25,052 nt of DNA from NCBI GenBank assembly GCA_964617105.1, contig CAZTWC010000019.1, positions 1-25,052 of the forward strand, in the 5' to 3' direction. The position numbers and the translations under genes are program-made. The notes below the pieces were generated by a model that did not search any database, was not told where the DNA came from, and saw only the letters and a list, made by a program, of their open reading frames with translations. Shown here in pieces: positions 1 to 6,378 of this stretch. This DNA comes from CAZTWC01 sp964617105 [NCBI: uncultured Myxococcia bacterium] (GTDB taxonomy: Bacteria > CAZTWC01). Position 1 is the first letter of the stretch. Every line of letters starts with the position of its first letter.

Positions 1-584
1 ATTTCACCACCCGCGACCCGCTGACCAAAGTGTTGACCTATTACCGCGGAGTATGGGAGTCAGAGGGATATAAGGTGTTTCGTACCGCCATGGATAGCAA
101 CCACGTATCCCTGGGGGTTTTTGACAGCGCCTCTAAAATTCAAAAGAGCATCACTGCTATCAGGCGTGATGGAGAGACTTACCTCTTCCCATCCATAACC
201 AGATTAGCCTCTACCGGCCCTATAAATACCGAAACTTCTAGTGATGATATACCTCTTTTCCCCGGTTCAACCGCTTTTTTTAGGCTAAACACCATTGATG
301 CGGGTCTCCCATCCATAATTGCCTCCTCTTACAACCAGGGGAAAATTGATAAAAATTTGGAGTTTTACCGGCAGGAGATTAAAAAACTGGGTTTTATCGA
401 ACAAGAGGTTAGACAATCGGAAAAAGGTGAAGGAACCTGGGTGCTGCGTTTTAAGCGGGGAGAAGATATCTGCTCTATAACCTTGACTCCAGAGGAGGAA
501 ACCGGCCAGATTTATGTGGTTTATAACTTGCTGGAAGTGTCAAAAAAAGGTTCAGTGAGCAGGAGCCAGGGGATCGGAGAGTAA
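1..584 (+). CDS. Hypothetical protein with two copies of a small domain (5'-truncated)
   Basis: The reading frame is open from the first bases of the window (FTTRDPLTKVLTYYRG...), so the true start lies upstream; the GTG at position 30 is only the first in-window start codon. I do not recognise a named family. The protein appears internally duplicated. The first segment, with DPLTKVLTYYRGVWESEGYKV, resembles a second one about 100 residues later, with YNQGKIDKNLEFYRQEIKKLGF. Each has an Asp/Lys-Xn-(F/Y)Y-Xn-G(Y/F) pattern followed by a beta-rich stretch. The two halves are joined by a segment containing IPLFPGSTAFFRL. The stop is 1 nt before the Flp-like pilin gene, so the two are probably co-transcribed. 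A link to a Tad-type locus is inferred from that neighbour only. Confidence 0.75.
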   Translation, partial: FTTRDPLTKVLTYYRGVWESEGYKVFRTAMDSNHVSLGVFDSASKIQKSITAIRRDGETYLFPSITRLASTGPINTETSSDDIPLFPGSTAFFRLNTIDAGLPSIIASSYNQGKIDKNLEFYRQEIKKLGFIEQEVRQSEKGEGTWVLRFKRGEDICSITLTPEEETGQIYVVYNLLEVSKKGSVSRSQGIGE

Positions 585-585
585 T

Positions 586-801
586 ATGATGCTAAAGGAT
601 AAAATCAAGAAATTGCTCCGCCAGGAAGGGGGGCAGACCCTAACCGAATATGCCTGGATATCCTTTATGCTGGTTGGGGCGATTTTCTTTATCTCCAGCG
701 CCAAGTTGGGCGGAGAGATGACCTTTTTTAATATTATTTTACGGGCCTACCAAATTTACTTTGACAGTTTCAATTTATTACTTAATTTGCCATTTCCATA
801 G
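586..801 (+). CDS. Flp/TadE-like small pilin
   Basis: A 71-residue protein with a short basic N-terminus, then GGQTLTEYAWISFMLVGAI leading into a hydrophobic helix. GQTL(T/V)EYA(L/W)I is the hallmark around the prepilin processing site of Flp-type and TadE-type pilins. The Glu five residues into the mature chain is E in TEYA. Size fits the Flp family (roughly 50-70 residues). Translation may start at 586 or at the next ATG (589); GGAGAG at 575-580 lies just upstream. It follows the preceding gene by 1 nt and is the last gene before a strong terminator. After the pilin helix there is a second hydrophobic stretch (residues about 45-71) rich in Phe and Leu, which is more than a minimal Flp pilin has. 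It could be a minor pilin rather than the major subunit. Confidence 0.7.
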   Translation: MMLKDKIKKLLRQEGGQTLTEYAWISFMLVGAIFFISSAKLGGEMTFFNIILRAYQIYFDSFNLLLNLPFP

Positions 802-840
802 TTTTAACAATCCACTAGTCAACCAATTCAATCTCAATAA

Positions 841-878
841 AAAAGGGGAGACCTCCATGACCAGGAGTCTCCCCTTTT
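841..878. terminator. Bidirectional intrinsic terminator between convergent genes
   Basis: A 12-bp arm (AAAAGGGGAGAC) at 841-852 pairs with GTCTCCCCTTTT at 867-878, extended by TCC/GGA around a small loop with one bulged base. A-runs precede it and T-runs follow it on both strands. It sits between the pilin gene (+) and the Lys/Met-rich gene (-), so it can end both transcripts. Confidence 0.85.
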
Positions 879-943
879 CGTTCAAATGGCTGGCGTTTAT
901 CCGGAAGTTCTGTTAGCCGCCTCAATACGCCTCAATAATTACT

Positions 944-1519
944 TTAATCTTGGTCGTGGTCACAATCTTTCCCTTTTCCCATGTTCTTCATTTTCTCCTT
1001 CATCTTCTCTTTCATCTTCTCTTTCATGTTTTCTTTCATATTTTTTTGGCACTCTTTCTTTTGCTCTTGCATTTTTTTCTTCATTTTCTCTTTCATATTT
1101 TCTTTCATTTTGTCTTTATTGTGCTGGCAGGCTTTTTTCATGGCTTCTTTTTTATGTTTCATGGCCTCTTTTTTATGTTTCCAGGCTTTTTTGATGGCTT
1201 CTTTTTTCTTTGCCTGCGCATTTTTCATAGCCTCTTTTTTCTTTGCCTGCGCATTTTTCATAGCTTCTTTTTTGTTTTTGATGGCCTCTTTCTTTTTGTC
1301 TTTAGCCGCGTCTTTCATCCCCATCTTTTTATGGCCATGTTTTTTCCCCATGCCATCCTCTTTAGCCTTGTCCTCAACCTTTTTAAAGGAACCTTTATTT
1401 TCGTTTTCAACCTTGGTTTTATCTTTATCTGTGTCCTGGTCGCCGGAATCAGCAAAAGCAGTGGCGCTGATAAACATCACCGCTAACATCAGCAAAAAGA
1501 TTTTGAATAATTTGTTCAT
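944..1519 (-). CDS. Secreted Lys/Met-rich low-complexity helical protein
   Basis: A 191-residue protein starting at an ATG preceded by GGAGGAG. Residues 1-23 form a clear signal peptide ending AFA, so the product is exported. The mature part is dominated by Lys, Met, Glu and Ala in short repeats. Two exact 11-residue units (KKKEAMKNAQA) are followed by KHKKEAM-type heptads, and the C-terminal third is KEKM/KENM tetrads. This should form a long charged helix with a Met every fourth residue. There are three Cys (in KKACQHN, KKECQKN and GKDCDHDQD) and several His. I recognise no family. Met/His/Cys content makes metal binding conceivable, but this is inference. A similar-style Lys/Gln-rich secreted protein is encoded two genes away. 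The long open frames on the opposite strand are composition shadows. Confidence 0.75.
   Translation of the reverse strand: MNKLFKIFLLMLAVMFISATAFADSGDQDTDKDKTKVENENKGSFKKVEDKAKEDGMGKKHGHKKMGMKDAAKDKKKEAIKNKKEAMKNAQAKKKEAMKNAQAKKKEAIKKAWKHKKEAMKHKKEAMKKACQHNKDKMKENMKEKMKKKMQEQKKECQKNMKENMKEKMKEKMKEKMKNMGKGKDCDHDQD
1201..1266. repeat. 33-bp tandem repeat inside the Lys/Met-rich gene
   Basis: Two adjacent, almost identical 33-bp units encode the 11-residue repeat KKKEAMKNAQA. The near-perfect DNA identity suggests recent slippage expansion. Confidence 0.75.
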
Positions 1520-1547
1520 TGGTTCTCCTCCCTCAGTGGTTAATTAT

Positions 1548-1572
1548 ATTGGTATTATACTTGAATACCAAT
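1548..1572. promoter_or_regulatory. Palindrome overlapping a TATAAT-like -10, possible operator
   Basis: A perfect 9-bp inverted repeat, ATTGGTATT (1548-1556) and AATACCAAT (1564-1572), is separated by 7 bp, about 30 bp upstream of the Lys/Met-rich gene. On the - strand a TATAAT (1554-1559) lies within it. No T-run follows the hairpin, so an operator is more likely than a terminator. No good -35 was found. Confidence 0.4.
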
Positions 1573-1614
1573 GTTGTTGTTATTTATAAGACGAATCAGG
1601 GCTTATAAAAGTTC

Positions 1615-2835
1615 CTAAAAGGTATATTCCATGGATGAGCCAAAGATAACCTGGTTGTAATTGCGGTCTATATAGTCATCTGTACCAAGGCTGGAGTGGT
1701 TAAAAGCCAGGTCAAGATAGACTTTGGCCTGCCAGTTTTGGATAAATTTATAAGAGAGGTTCAGGTTGTAGCGGTGTAAAAAATCTTTGCGGCTTTTTTG
1801 GTGAGCAGCGCTGTTAGGATCTTCGTCAAGTTCAAAGGTATAGAGCCACTGGTCTTGCCCCTCATAAATGGAGTAACGGATACTGGCTTTGGCGTTTACC
1901 ACAAAAGAGTTTAGGAAATTCCAGGTGCAGGCTAATTTGCCTCCCAGGCTTAAATAGCCATAATTAATCGCCAGGTCTTGATAGATCTCTTTTAGTTCTG
2001 TGCTTAAACTTTCAGGCTCTTTGGGAAAATAGGCTTTTTCTATTGATGCGGTTATGGCCAGGTTGCTTAGATCCTGGTCAAAATAGTAGTATTGGGATAC
2101 CTCCAGGCCCGGCACTGTGCCCTGTAAGTAACTTACATCATCGTGTAAACTGCTATACCGGGAAAAATTGACCGAGATATTGGTGGCCCATTTTTCACCC
2201 TCAAAAATAAACAGATCTATAAAAGTTTGCATAACCCAGTAATAGGGAGAGAAGTTGTTCAGGTCGGCTAATACATACCTGGGCATGATTCCCAACCCCA
2301 GCATGATCTCATCTTTGAAAAAAGTCAAATCCAGTAAAAGGCTGTTGCTGAAAAAACTGTAATTTCTGGCTACTGCTGGTATCTCCGATGAGAGTAAATA
2401 GGAGATAGAGGCGGAAAAGTCGTTGTCTAACAGAGGGTAATTAAGATCCAGGGCCATCTGGGAGATAAAATCGGAGGGGTTTTCTCCGGCGGTTGAGGTA
2501 GAATCAGAGTCACTATTATCTCCGGTGGTGGTTGGAGGTTCAATGCCGCTATTTTCGGTTAAAGTTGAATCCAGTGAACCCTGGATATCTGAATCTGACA
2601 GCAGCGAAACATTACTATTGTATCCTCCGCCTAATTCTATGGAGCCGGACAATTTATCCCCTGCCAGGGCTGAACCACTTAGACTCCAACCAATAAACAA
2701 CAATATAAGTATTATTTGAACCCCTGATAGCCAAAATCCGGAAGTTAATCGAGTCAACAGTTTTTGATACCAACTAGATACTAAAATGCCCCCGAATTTA
2801 CTCAGAGGCAAGGTTAAGTTTTTAAAATGTTTCAT
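1615..2835 (-). CDS. Outer-membrane beta-barrel-like protein
   Basis: A 406-residue protein. The N-terminus is long and basic, followed by a hydrophobic core (residues about 38-57) and an Ala-Leu-Ala-Gly cleavage region, consistent with export. A Ser/Thr/Asp-rich low-complexity segment (residues about 80-120, DNSDSDSTSTAGE) follows. The rest alternates polar and aromatic residues in short strands (for example LALDLNYPLL-type, KVYLDLAFNHSSL) and ends SMEYTF. A terminal Phe is the usual C-terminal signature of BAM-assembled barrels. No closer family is recognised; it resembles uncharacterised outer-membrane beta-barrel proteins. Its ATG directly abuts the TAA of the upstream Lys/Gln-rich gene, so the two are translationally coupled and probably work together at the envelope. 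Confidence 0.7.
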   Translation of the reverse strand: MKHFKNLTLPLSKFGGILVSSWYQKLLTRLTSGFWLSGVQIILILLFIGWSLSGSALAGDKLSGSIELGGGYNSNVSLLSDSDIQGSLDSTLTENSGIEPPTTTGDNSDSDSTSTAGENPSDFISQMALDLNYPLLDNDFSASISYLLSSEIPAVARNYSFFSNSLLLDLTFFKDEIMLGLGIMPRYVLADLNNFSPYYWVMQTFIDLFIFEGEKWATNISVNFSRYSSLHDDVSYLQGTVPGLEVSQYYYFDQDLSNLAITASIEKAYFPKEPESLSTELKEIYQDLAINYGYLSLGGKLACTWNFLNSFVVNAKASIRYSIYEGQDQWLYTFELDEDPNSAAHQKSRKDFLHRYNLNLSYKFIQNWQAKVYLDLAFNHSSLGTDDYIDRNYNQVIFGSSMEYTF

Positions 2836-3291
2836 TTATTTTCCCTGCATTCGTCTCTGCTTTTTTTGTTTGATTTGTTCCTTTATTTTATCCATCATAT
2901 TTTGGTGCATTTTTTGTTTACGTTTATTATAGCACTCTTTTTTGCGTTGCTCTTCCAGTTTCTTTTTGATCATCTGTTCGCGGCGGTGACGGAGTTTTTG
3001 CTTTAAAAGCTCTTGCCGGGCATTTTGTAATTTGCGTTGTTTCTGTTTTTCCTGGTTGGCGTTCTTCTTTATATTTTTATCCCAGCCATCAAATTCATGG
3101 TTTCCATTTACTTCGATTTTTACCGATGATTTTATTTTTCCTTTTTTATCGGCCGGATTTTGGTCTGCGTCATCTGCAATAGCAGTGAGCGGCATTACGA
3201 AACAGAGAATTAATACCAAGATAGTTGAAATATTTACTGGAGTAAATCTGGGAATCGATTTTGTAATCGGTTTGCCGTTTGCAGATTTCAT
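2836..3291 (-). CDS. Secreted Lys/Gln-rich coiled protein
   Basis: A 151-residue protein with a long n-region and a hydrophobic stretch (ISTILVLILCFVMPLTAIA) ending in a plausible signal-peptidase site around residue 39. The mature part begins acidic (DDADQNPADKK) with a short beta-like segment (SVKIEVNGNHEFDGW), then becomes a Lys/Arg/Gln/Met-rich helix to the end (about residues 75-151), with one Cys in KKECYNKRK. No recognised family. In composition it resembles the Lys/Met-rich secreted protein at the far side of the barrel gene, suggesting a functional set. GGAG lies about 10 nt before the ATG. The gene is followed without gap by the barrel gene and preceded by its own promoter candidate. 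Confidence 0.7.
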   Translation of the reverse strand: MKSANGKPITKSIPRFTPVNISTILVLILCFVMPLTAIADDADQNPADKKGKIKSSVKIEVNGNHEFDGWDKNIKKNANQEKQKQRKLQNARQELLKQKLRHRREQMIKKKLEEQRKKECYNKRKQKMHQNMMDKIKEQIKQKKQRRMQGK

Positions 3292-3317
3292 GGTAACTAA
3301 TCTCCATAGTGCTGAAT

Positions 3318-3347
3318 ATTATAACATTAAACAGTCTATATTGTCCA
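3318..3347 (-). promoter_or_regulatory. Sigma70-type promoter candidate for the secreted-protein/barrel operon
   Basis: On the - strand TGGACA (3342-3347) is followed by an 18-bp spacer and TATAAT (3318-3323), about 27 bp before the ATG. It lies between the anti-sigma stop and the Lys/Gln-rich gene, so this pair may be transcribed separately from the sigma operon. Confidence 0.5.
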
Positions 3348-3379
3348 GTAGGGAGGGTATCTGCGGAAAGACATTGCTA

Positions 3380-4069
3380 TTATCCCTCTACCTGGAGGAT
3401 GATTTCGTGAGTATGGACTAACTCTCCTGCCCGGGCGCTGGCAATAATTTTCCAGGTGCCCTTTTCCAACGCTCTCAGCGCCAGTGGAATTTGGTTTTTT
3501 CCCTCTTCCAGGCGGCCTTGCCATTCCAGCCTGGTAGACAGAGCAATCTTTTCGTCGTCAGTTTCAAACATTACCCCGTATGGCAACTTAATTGAAAAAG
3601 TCACCTCCTCTATCTCTTTGCTCGATTCAAAATTGAGGGTCATTTTCAAGGGGCGATCCAAAGGCACAATGTGGGCGGTGGCCACCACTTCGGCCTGGTG
3701 CAGTCCCGGAGTTGAGCCCAGATATAGCCCCAGCACCATTCCCAGGGCTAAAATAAACACCGCGGCCAGGGCATAAAGCGGTTTTAGCCATCCCAGAATT
3801 GGTAAATTCTTCAAGCGGGTTTGGGCAGTATTTTGGGCCTGGCTATCTCTTACCAGGCGGTTGTGTAGGGACAGAGCGAACTCTTCCGGCAGGGGAGCCA
3901 GTTTTTGACGGTCAGCCTGTAAAAGATCAGCGGTTAATTTAGCCTGATGGTAATCTTTTTGACAACTGGTGCAAACCTTAATATGGTCCAAAATATCTTT
4001 TTTGGCTCTATCCTCCATCTTCTGGAAAAGCAGGGTCTGGATATGGTCGGTTTTGCCCTTACAACTCAT
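3380..4069 (-). CDS. Zinc-finger anti-sigma factor
   Basis: A membrane anti-sigma factor of the ZAS (HC2 zinc finger) type. From the ATG at 4069 the cytoplasmic part carries Cys3 and H29-x3-C33-x2-C36 (DHIKVCTSCQKDY), the zinc ligand set of this family. A membrane segment spans about residues 98-118. The remainder is an extracytoplasmic, beta-rich domain (about 110 residues) that looks Ig-like and may sense envelope state. I chose 4069 over the TTG at 4105 because GGAGAG lies 8 nt upstream and because Cys3 then sits where the family's first ligand is expected. It follows the ECF sigma gene by about 83 bp, the usual sigma/anti-sigma arrangement. It would be expected to sequester that sigma factor at the inner membrane. 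Confidence 0.85.
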   Translation of the reverse strand: MSCKGKTDHIQTLLFQKMEDRAKKDILDHIKVCTSCQKDYHQAKLTADLLQADRQKLAPLPEEFALSLHNRLVRDSQAQNTAQTRLKNLPILGWLKPLYALAAVFILALGMVLGLYLGSTPGLHQAEVVATAHIVPLDRPLKMTLNFESSKEIEEVTFSIKLPYGVMFETDDEKIALSTRLEWQGRLEEGKNQIPLALRALEKGTWKIIASARAGELVHTHEIILQVEG

Positions 4070-4152
4070 AAACTTCTCTCCGTTTTTGGAATTCACAAAT
4101 ACCAAATAAGGGATACAGTAATAGATATTACCCTTTACCCTATTAGACGTAA

Positions 4153-4713
4153 CTAACGATTAAAAAGTTCCCGATTTTTCCAAACTAGTTTGGTTAACTC
4201 TTTTCTTCCTCTGGCCAACCTTGAACGGACAGTGCCCACCGCTACCGAAGATATTGTGGCGGTTTCCTGGTAGGAGTGGCCCAATATATCGATTAAAATC
4301 AGGGTATCTTTAAAAGGGGAGGGGACTTTACTGATCAATAGGTGTAGATTTTTGTCAGTTTCTGACTGAAAGAGGCTATCTTCTTGATTTATACTGCCCT
4401 CTTCAGCCACCTCTTCCAGGCCGATTTGGCATTTGGATTCCTTTCGGCAGTAATCTATAAAGGAATTGTAGATTATTCGCCAGAGCCAGGTGGAAAAAGA
4501 GGAATCGGCCCGCATCTTCTTGATCTTTAAAAATGCCTTGAGAAAACCATCCTGGGCCAGGTCGGCAGCCAGTTGCCCGTTGCCGCCGCATATTCGCAGA
4601 GCATAGTTGTACACCTTCTGGTAGTGCTTAAGGGTTAATTGTTCAAAAGCATAGGAACTGCCAGATTGGGCCTGAACTAATAATTTTTTTTCCGATAAAT
4701 TGGTATTTGACAT
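4153..4713 (-). CDS. ECF-type RNA polymerase sigma factor
   Basis: An ECF (group 4) sigma factor of 186 residues. Region 2 is visible as AFEQLTLKHYQKVYNYALRI, then AADLAQDGFLKAFLKI and STWLWRIIYNSFIDYCRKE. Region 4 shows PSPFKDTLILIDILGHSYQE, TATISSVAVGTVRSRLARGR, the helix-turn-helix that reads the -35. The linker between them is acidic. The start at 4713 (MSNTNLSEKKLLVQAQSGS) matches the usual family N-terminus. An upstream in-frame ATG at 4755 would overlap the preceding gene by 17 nt, and neither start has a good ribosome-binding site. The adjacent zinc-finger anti-sigma is its likely partner. Targets are unknown; the envelope genes downstream are candidates. Confidence 0.9.
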   Translation of the reverse strand: MSNTNLSEKKLLVQAQSGSSYAFEQLTLKHYQKVYNYALRICGGNGQLAADLAQDGFLKAFLKIKKMRADSSFSTWLWRIIYNSFIDYCRKESKCQIGLEEVAEEGSINQEDSLFQSETDKNLHLLISKVPSPFKDTLILIDILGHSYQETATISSVAVGTVRSRLARGRKELTKLVWKNRELFNR

Positions 4714-4738
4714 AGGTTGTGGTTTGACAGGTGACTCT

Positions 4739-5230
4739 CTAACTATCCAGGTCATCCAGTATTTGATCTACCGAATTTTGATTTAGTCGCTTGGTGAGTG
4801 CATCGACTCCCGCTTCCCGGATAAATGATTTCAGGTATAGCACCAGATCGGAAACTTCCACTTCATTCATTTTATTCAGATATTCACTGACGGCAAATAG
4901 ATCGTCCTCCAAATATTCCAAAATATCTTCAATCCGGTCACAACAGTCTAAAAAACATTCGAGGATATCTTTACTAAAGGTGATACGATGCAGATAAACC
5001 AGCCGGCTGCATTCTTCCATGGAATTGAGAAGATCGTTGATACTGGAGATGTTGAGCACTGCAGCAGTTCCATTTATGGCAAATATTTCATCATAGATTT
5101 TCTTGAAATTATCAGTGGTCTGGTGATCCATTTTGACCTTCTGCAAGTACATACGAATATTAAAAGACCCGTTGATACTGCTGTCTTTGAAGTCTACCAG
5201 ATCGTCAAAATCTATATCTATCGCGCTCAT
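4739..5230 (-). CDS. Degenerate HPt-like (CheA P1-like) protein lacking the phospho-His
   Basis: A 163-residue acidic, mostly helical protein. Residues about 40-110 follow the HPt pattern of CheA P1 domains. IYDEIFAINGTAAVLNISSI lines up with the usual (F/Y)REAHTLKGxAxxLGFxxI, followed by a helix with SMEECSRLV (normally HxLEdlL) and then ILECFLDCCDRIEDIL (normally LLLxaxDxLxxml). The phosphorylatable His is Phe here and the following Lys is Asn, while the G-T-A core is kept. A C-terminal helical segment (residues about 120-163) is unrecognised. It is the first gene of the sigma/anti-sigma operon and ends at or inside the 5' end of the sigma gene. A protein-binding regulatory role is inferred, not shown. 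Assignment rests on pattern recognition. Confidence 0.6.
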   Translation of the reverse strand: MSAIDIDFDDLVDFKDSSINGSFNIRMYLQKVKMDHQTTDNFKKIYDEIFAINGTAAVLNISSINDLLNSMEECSRLVYLHRITFSKDILECFLDCCDRIEDILEYLEDDLFAVSEYLNKMNEVEVSDLVLYLKSFIREAGVDALTKRLNQNSVDQILDDLDS

Positions 5231-5290
5231 ATTATATTCTGTCTTAAATTATCTTATCCCGACCCATAAATGCCTAACATTCTCTATAAA

Positions 5291-5299
5291 ATTATACCA
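5291..5299 (-). promoter_or_regulatory. Extended -10 promoter candidate for the HPt-like/sigma operon
   Basis: On the - strand the sequence reads TGGTATAAT (5291-5299), an extended -10 (TGn-TATAAT), about 60 bp before the ATG of the HPt-like gene. No convincing -35 is seen; an extended -10 can work without one. No typical ECF promoter was recognised here. Confidence 0.4.
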
Positions 5300-5465
5300 T
5301 AATAATAATAAAAAAAAGTGAAAACCTCAACTGAATAAAATTTTGAGAGAATTTTTCATTGCCGAATTGAGATTCCCGCAGGGGAGAGGGGGTCAAGATT
5401 GACAGAAAATTGACAATTCAGGTAAACCGGCTAAAATTATAATGTGAACATCCGGCAATTAATTT

Positions 5466-5525
5466 CATTGGTCGATTATTAATTTTTGGAAAAATTAAAT
5501 AAAATCTCTCATTGGTCGATTATTA
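5466..5525. repeat. 16-bp exact direct repeats, period 44 bp, upstream of motA
   Basis: CATTGGTCGATTATTA occurs at 5466-5481 and again at 5510-5525. Similarity continues imperfectly (about 14 of the next 20 bases). The 44-bp spacing is close to four helical turns, which fits paired binding sites for one regulator on the same DNA face. Confidence 0.75.
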
Positions 5526-5604
5526 CTATTAGGGAAGATTTAATAATAACTTAGAGAATTACTATGAATTCTGGTAAGCAGGATTTTTACCGGCGGAGGA
5601 TATA

Positions 5605-6366
5605 ATGGATCTAGCAACTATAATTGGGTTGGTCGCTGCTTTCGGCCTGGTTTTAGGCTCAATTGCCGCAGGTGGCGGCTTGGCGGCCTTTATTGATGTC
5701 CCCTCTCTCTTTATCGTTCTTGGCGGAACCGTGGGTGCGGTGTTAATAAATTTTCCGCTCCAAAATGTTACCGGAGCTATGAAGGTGGCTATGAATGCTT
5801 TTAAGTTCAAGTCGGTAAAACCGGACCAGATCATCAATGAGATGGTCAACTATTCCAACATGGCTCGTCGCGATGGTATTTTGGCTTTGGAAGAGGTTTC
5901 CGGTTCCACACCGGATAAATTTTTAGCCAAGGGACTGCAACTGGCGGTTGACGGCCAGGACACCAAGGATATAGAGAAGATTTTAGAAACTGAAATTGAA
6001 TATATTAAGCACCGGCACAAGTTAGGAGCGGATGTCTTCACCGCGTTTGGAACCTTTTTTCCTGCTCTGGGTTTGATTGGCACTCTGATTGGCCTGGTGG
6101 GTATGCTCCAGAACATGGATGATCCTTCCTCCATTGGTCCCAATATGGCTATTGCCTTGCTCACCACCTTTTATGGCGCTGTTTTTGCTAATCTGGTTTG
6201 CTTGCCAATTGCCGGCAAATTAAAAAACCGGGATTCTGAAGAGGTCTTGATTAAGGAGTTGGTTTTGGAGGGTATTTTGGCTATTAGTGCTGGCGACAAC
6301 CCCAGGGTGGTGGAGCAAAAACTTCATTCCTACCTATCACCAAAATTTAGAATTTCTCAATTTTGA
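5605..6366 (+). CDS. motA: Flagellar motor stator protein MotA
   Basis: Stator ion-channel subunit, 253 residues, four membrane segments. The first two are at residues about 4-24 and 30-50 (PSLFIVLGGTVGAVLINFPL), then a cytoplasmic loop with ARRDGILALEE, which carries the charged residues that contact FliG in the family. The last two membrane segments are FGTFFPALGLIGTLIGLVG and ALLTTFYGAVFANLVCLP. Both conserved channel prolines (FPALG and CLPIAG) are present. GGAGG sits 5 nt before the ATG. It is first in the flagellar operon and is followed by two motB paralogues. The sequence alone does not say whether H+ or Na+ drives it. Confidence 0.95.
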   Translation: MDLATIIGLVAAFGLVLGSIAAGGGLAAFIDVPSLFIVLGGTVGAVLINFPLQNVTGAMKVAMNAFKFKSVKPDQIINEMVNYSNMARRDGILALEEVSGSTPDKFLAKGLQLAVDGQDTKDIEKILETEIEYIKHRHKLGADVFTAFGTFFPALGLIGTLIGLVGMLQNMDDPSSIGPNMAIALLTTFYGAVFANLVCLPIAGKLKNRDSEEVLIKELVLEGILAISAGDNPRVVEQKLHSYLSPKFRISQF

Positions 6367-6378
6367 TAGGAGAGCATT

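Larger units (their letters stand above)
5231..5604. other. Divergent intergenic region between sigma and flagellar operons
   Basis: About 370 bp with no gene. The left part holds a promoter candidate for the leftward sigma operon. The right part holds a TATAAT (5438-5443) whose nearest TTGACA is 22 bp upstream (too far for a standard sigma70 spacer), a pair of direct repeats, a small hairpin (GGTAA 5573-5577 with TTACC 5587-5591) and the motA Shine-Dalgarno GGAGG (5595-5599). I found no clear sigma54 or FliA-type promoter. Confidence 0.6.

Noticed and set aside
950-1589. Long + strand open frames opposite the Lys/Met-rich gene (Phe/Leu-rich translations)
   Set aside because: They are antisense shadows of Lys/Glu-rich codons; the - strand frame has a signal peptide and a strong Shine-Dalgarno.
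5399-5443. TTGACA plus TATAAT as a standard promoter for motA
   Set aside because: The nearest TTGACA is 22 bp from the TATAAT, too far for the usual 16-18 bp spacer; noted only as a weak element.
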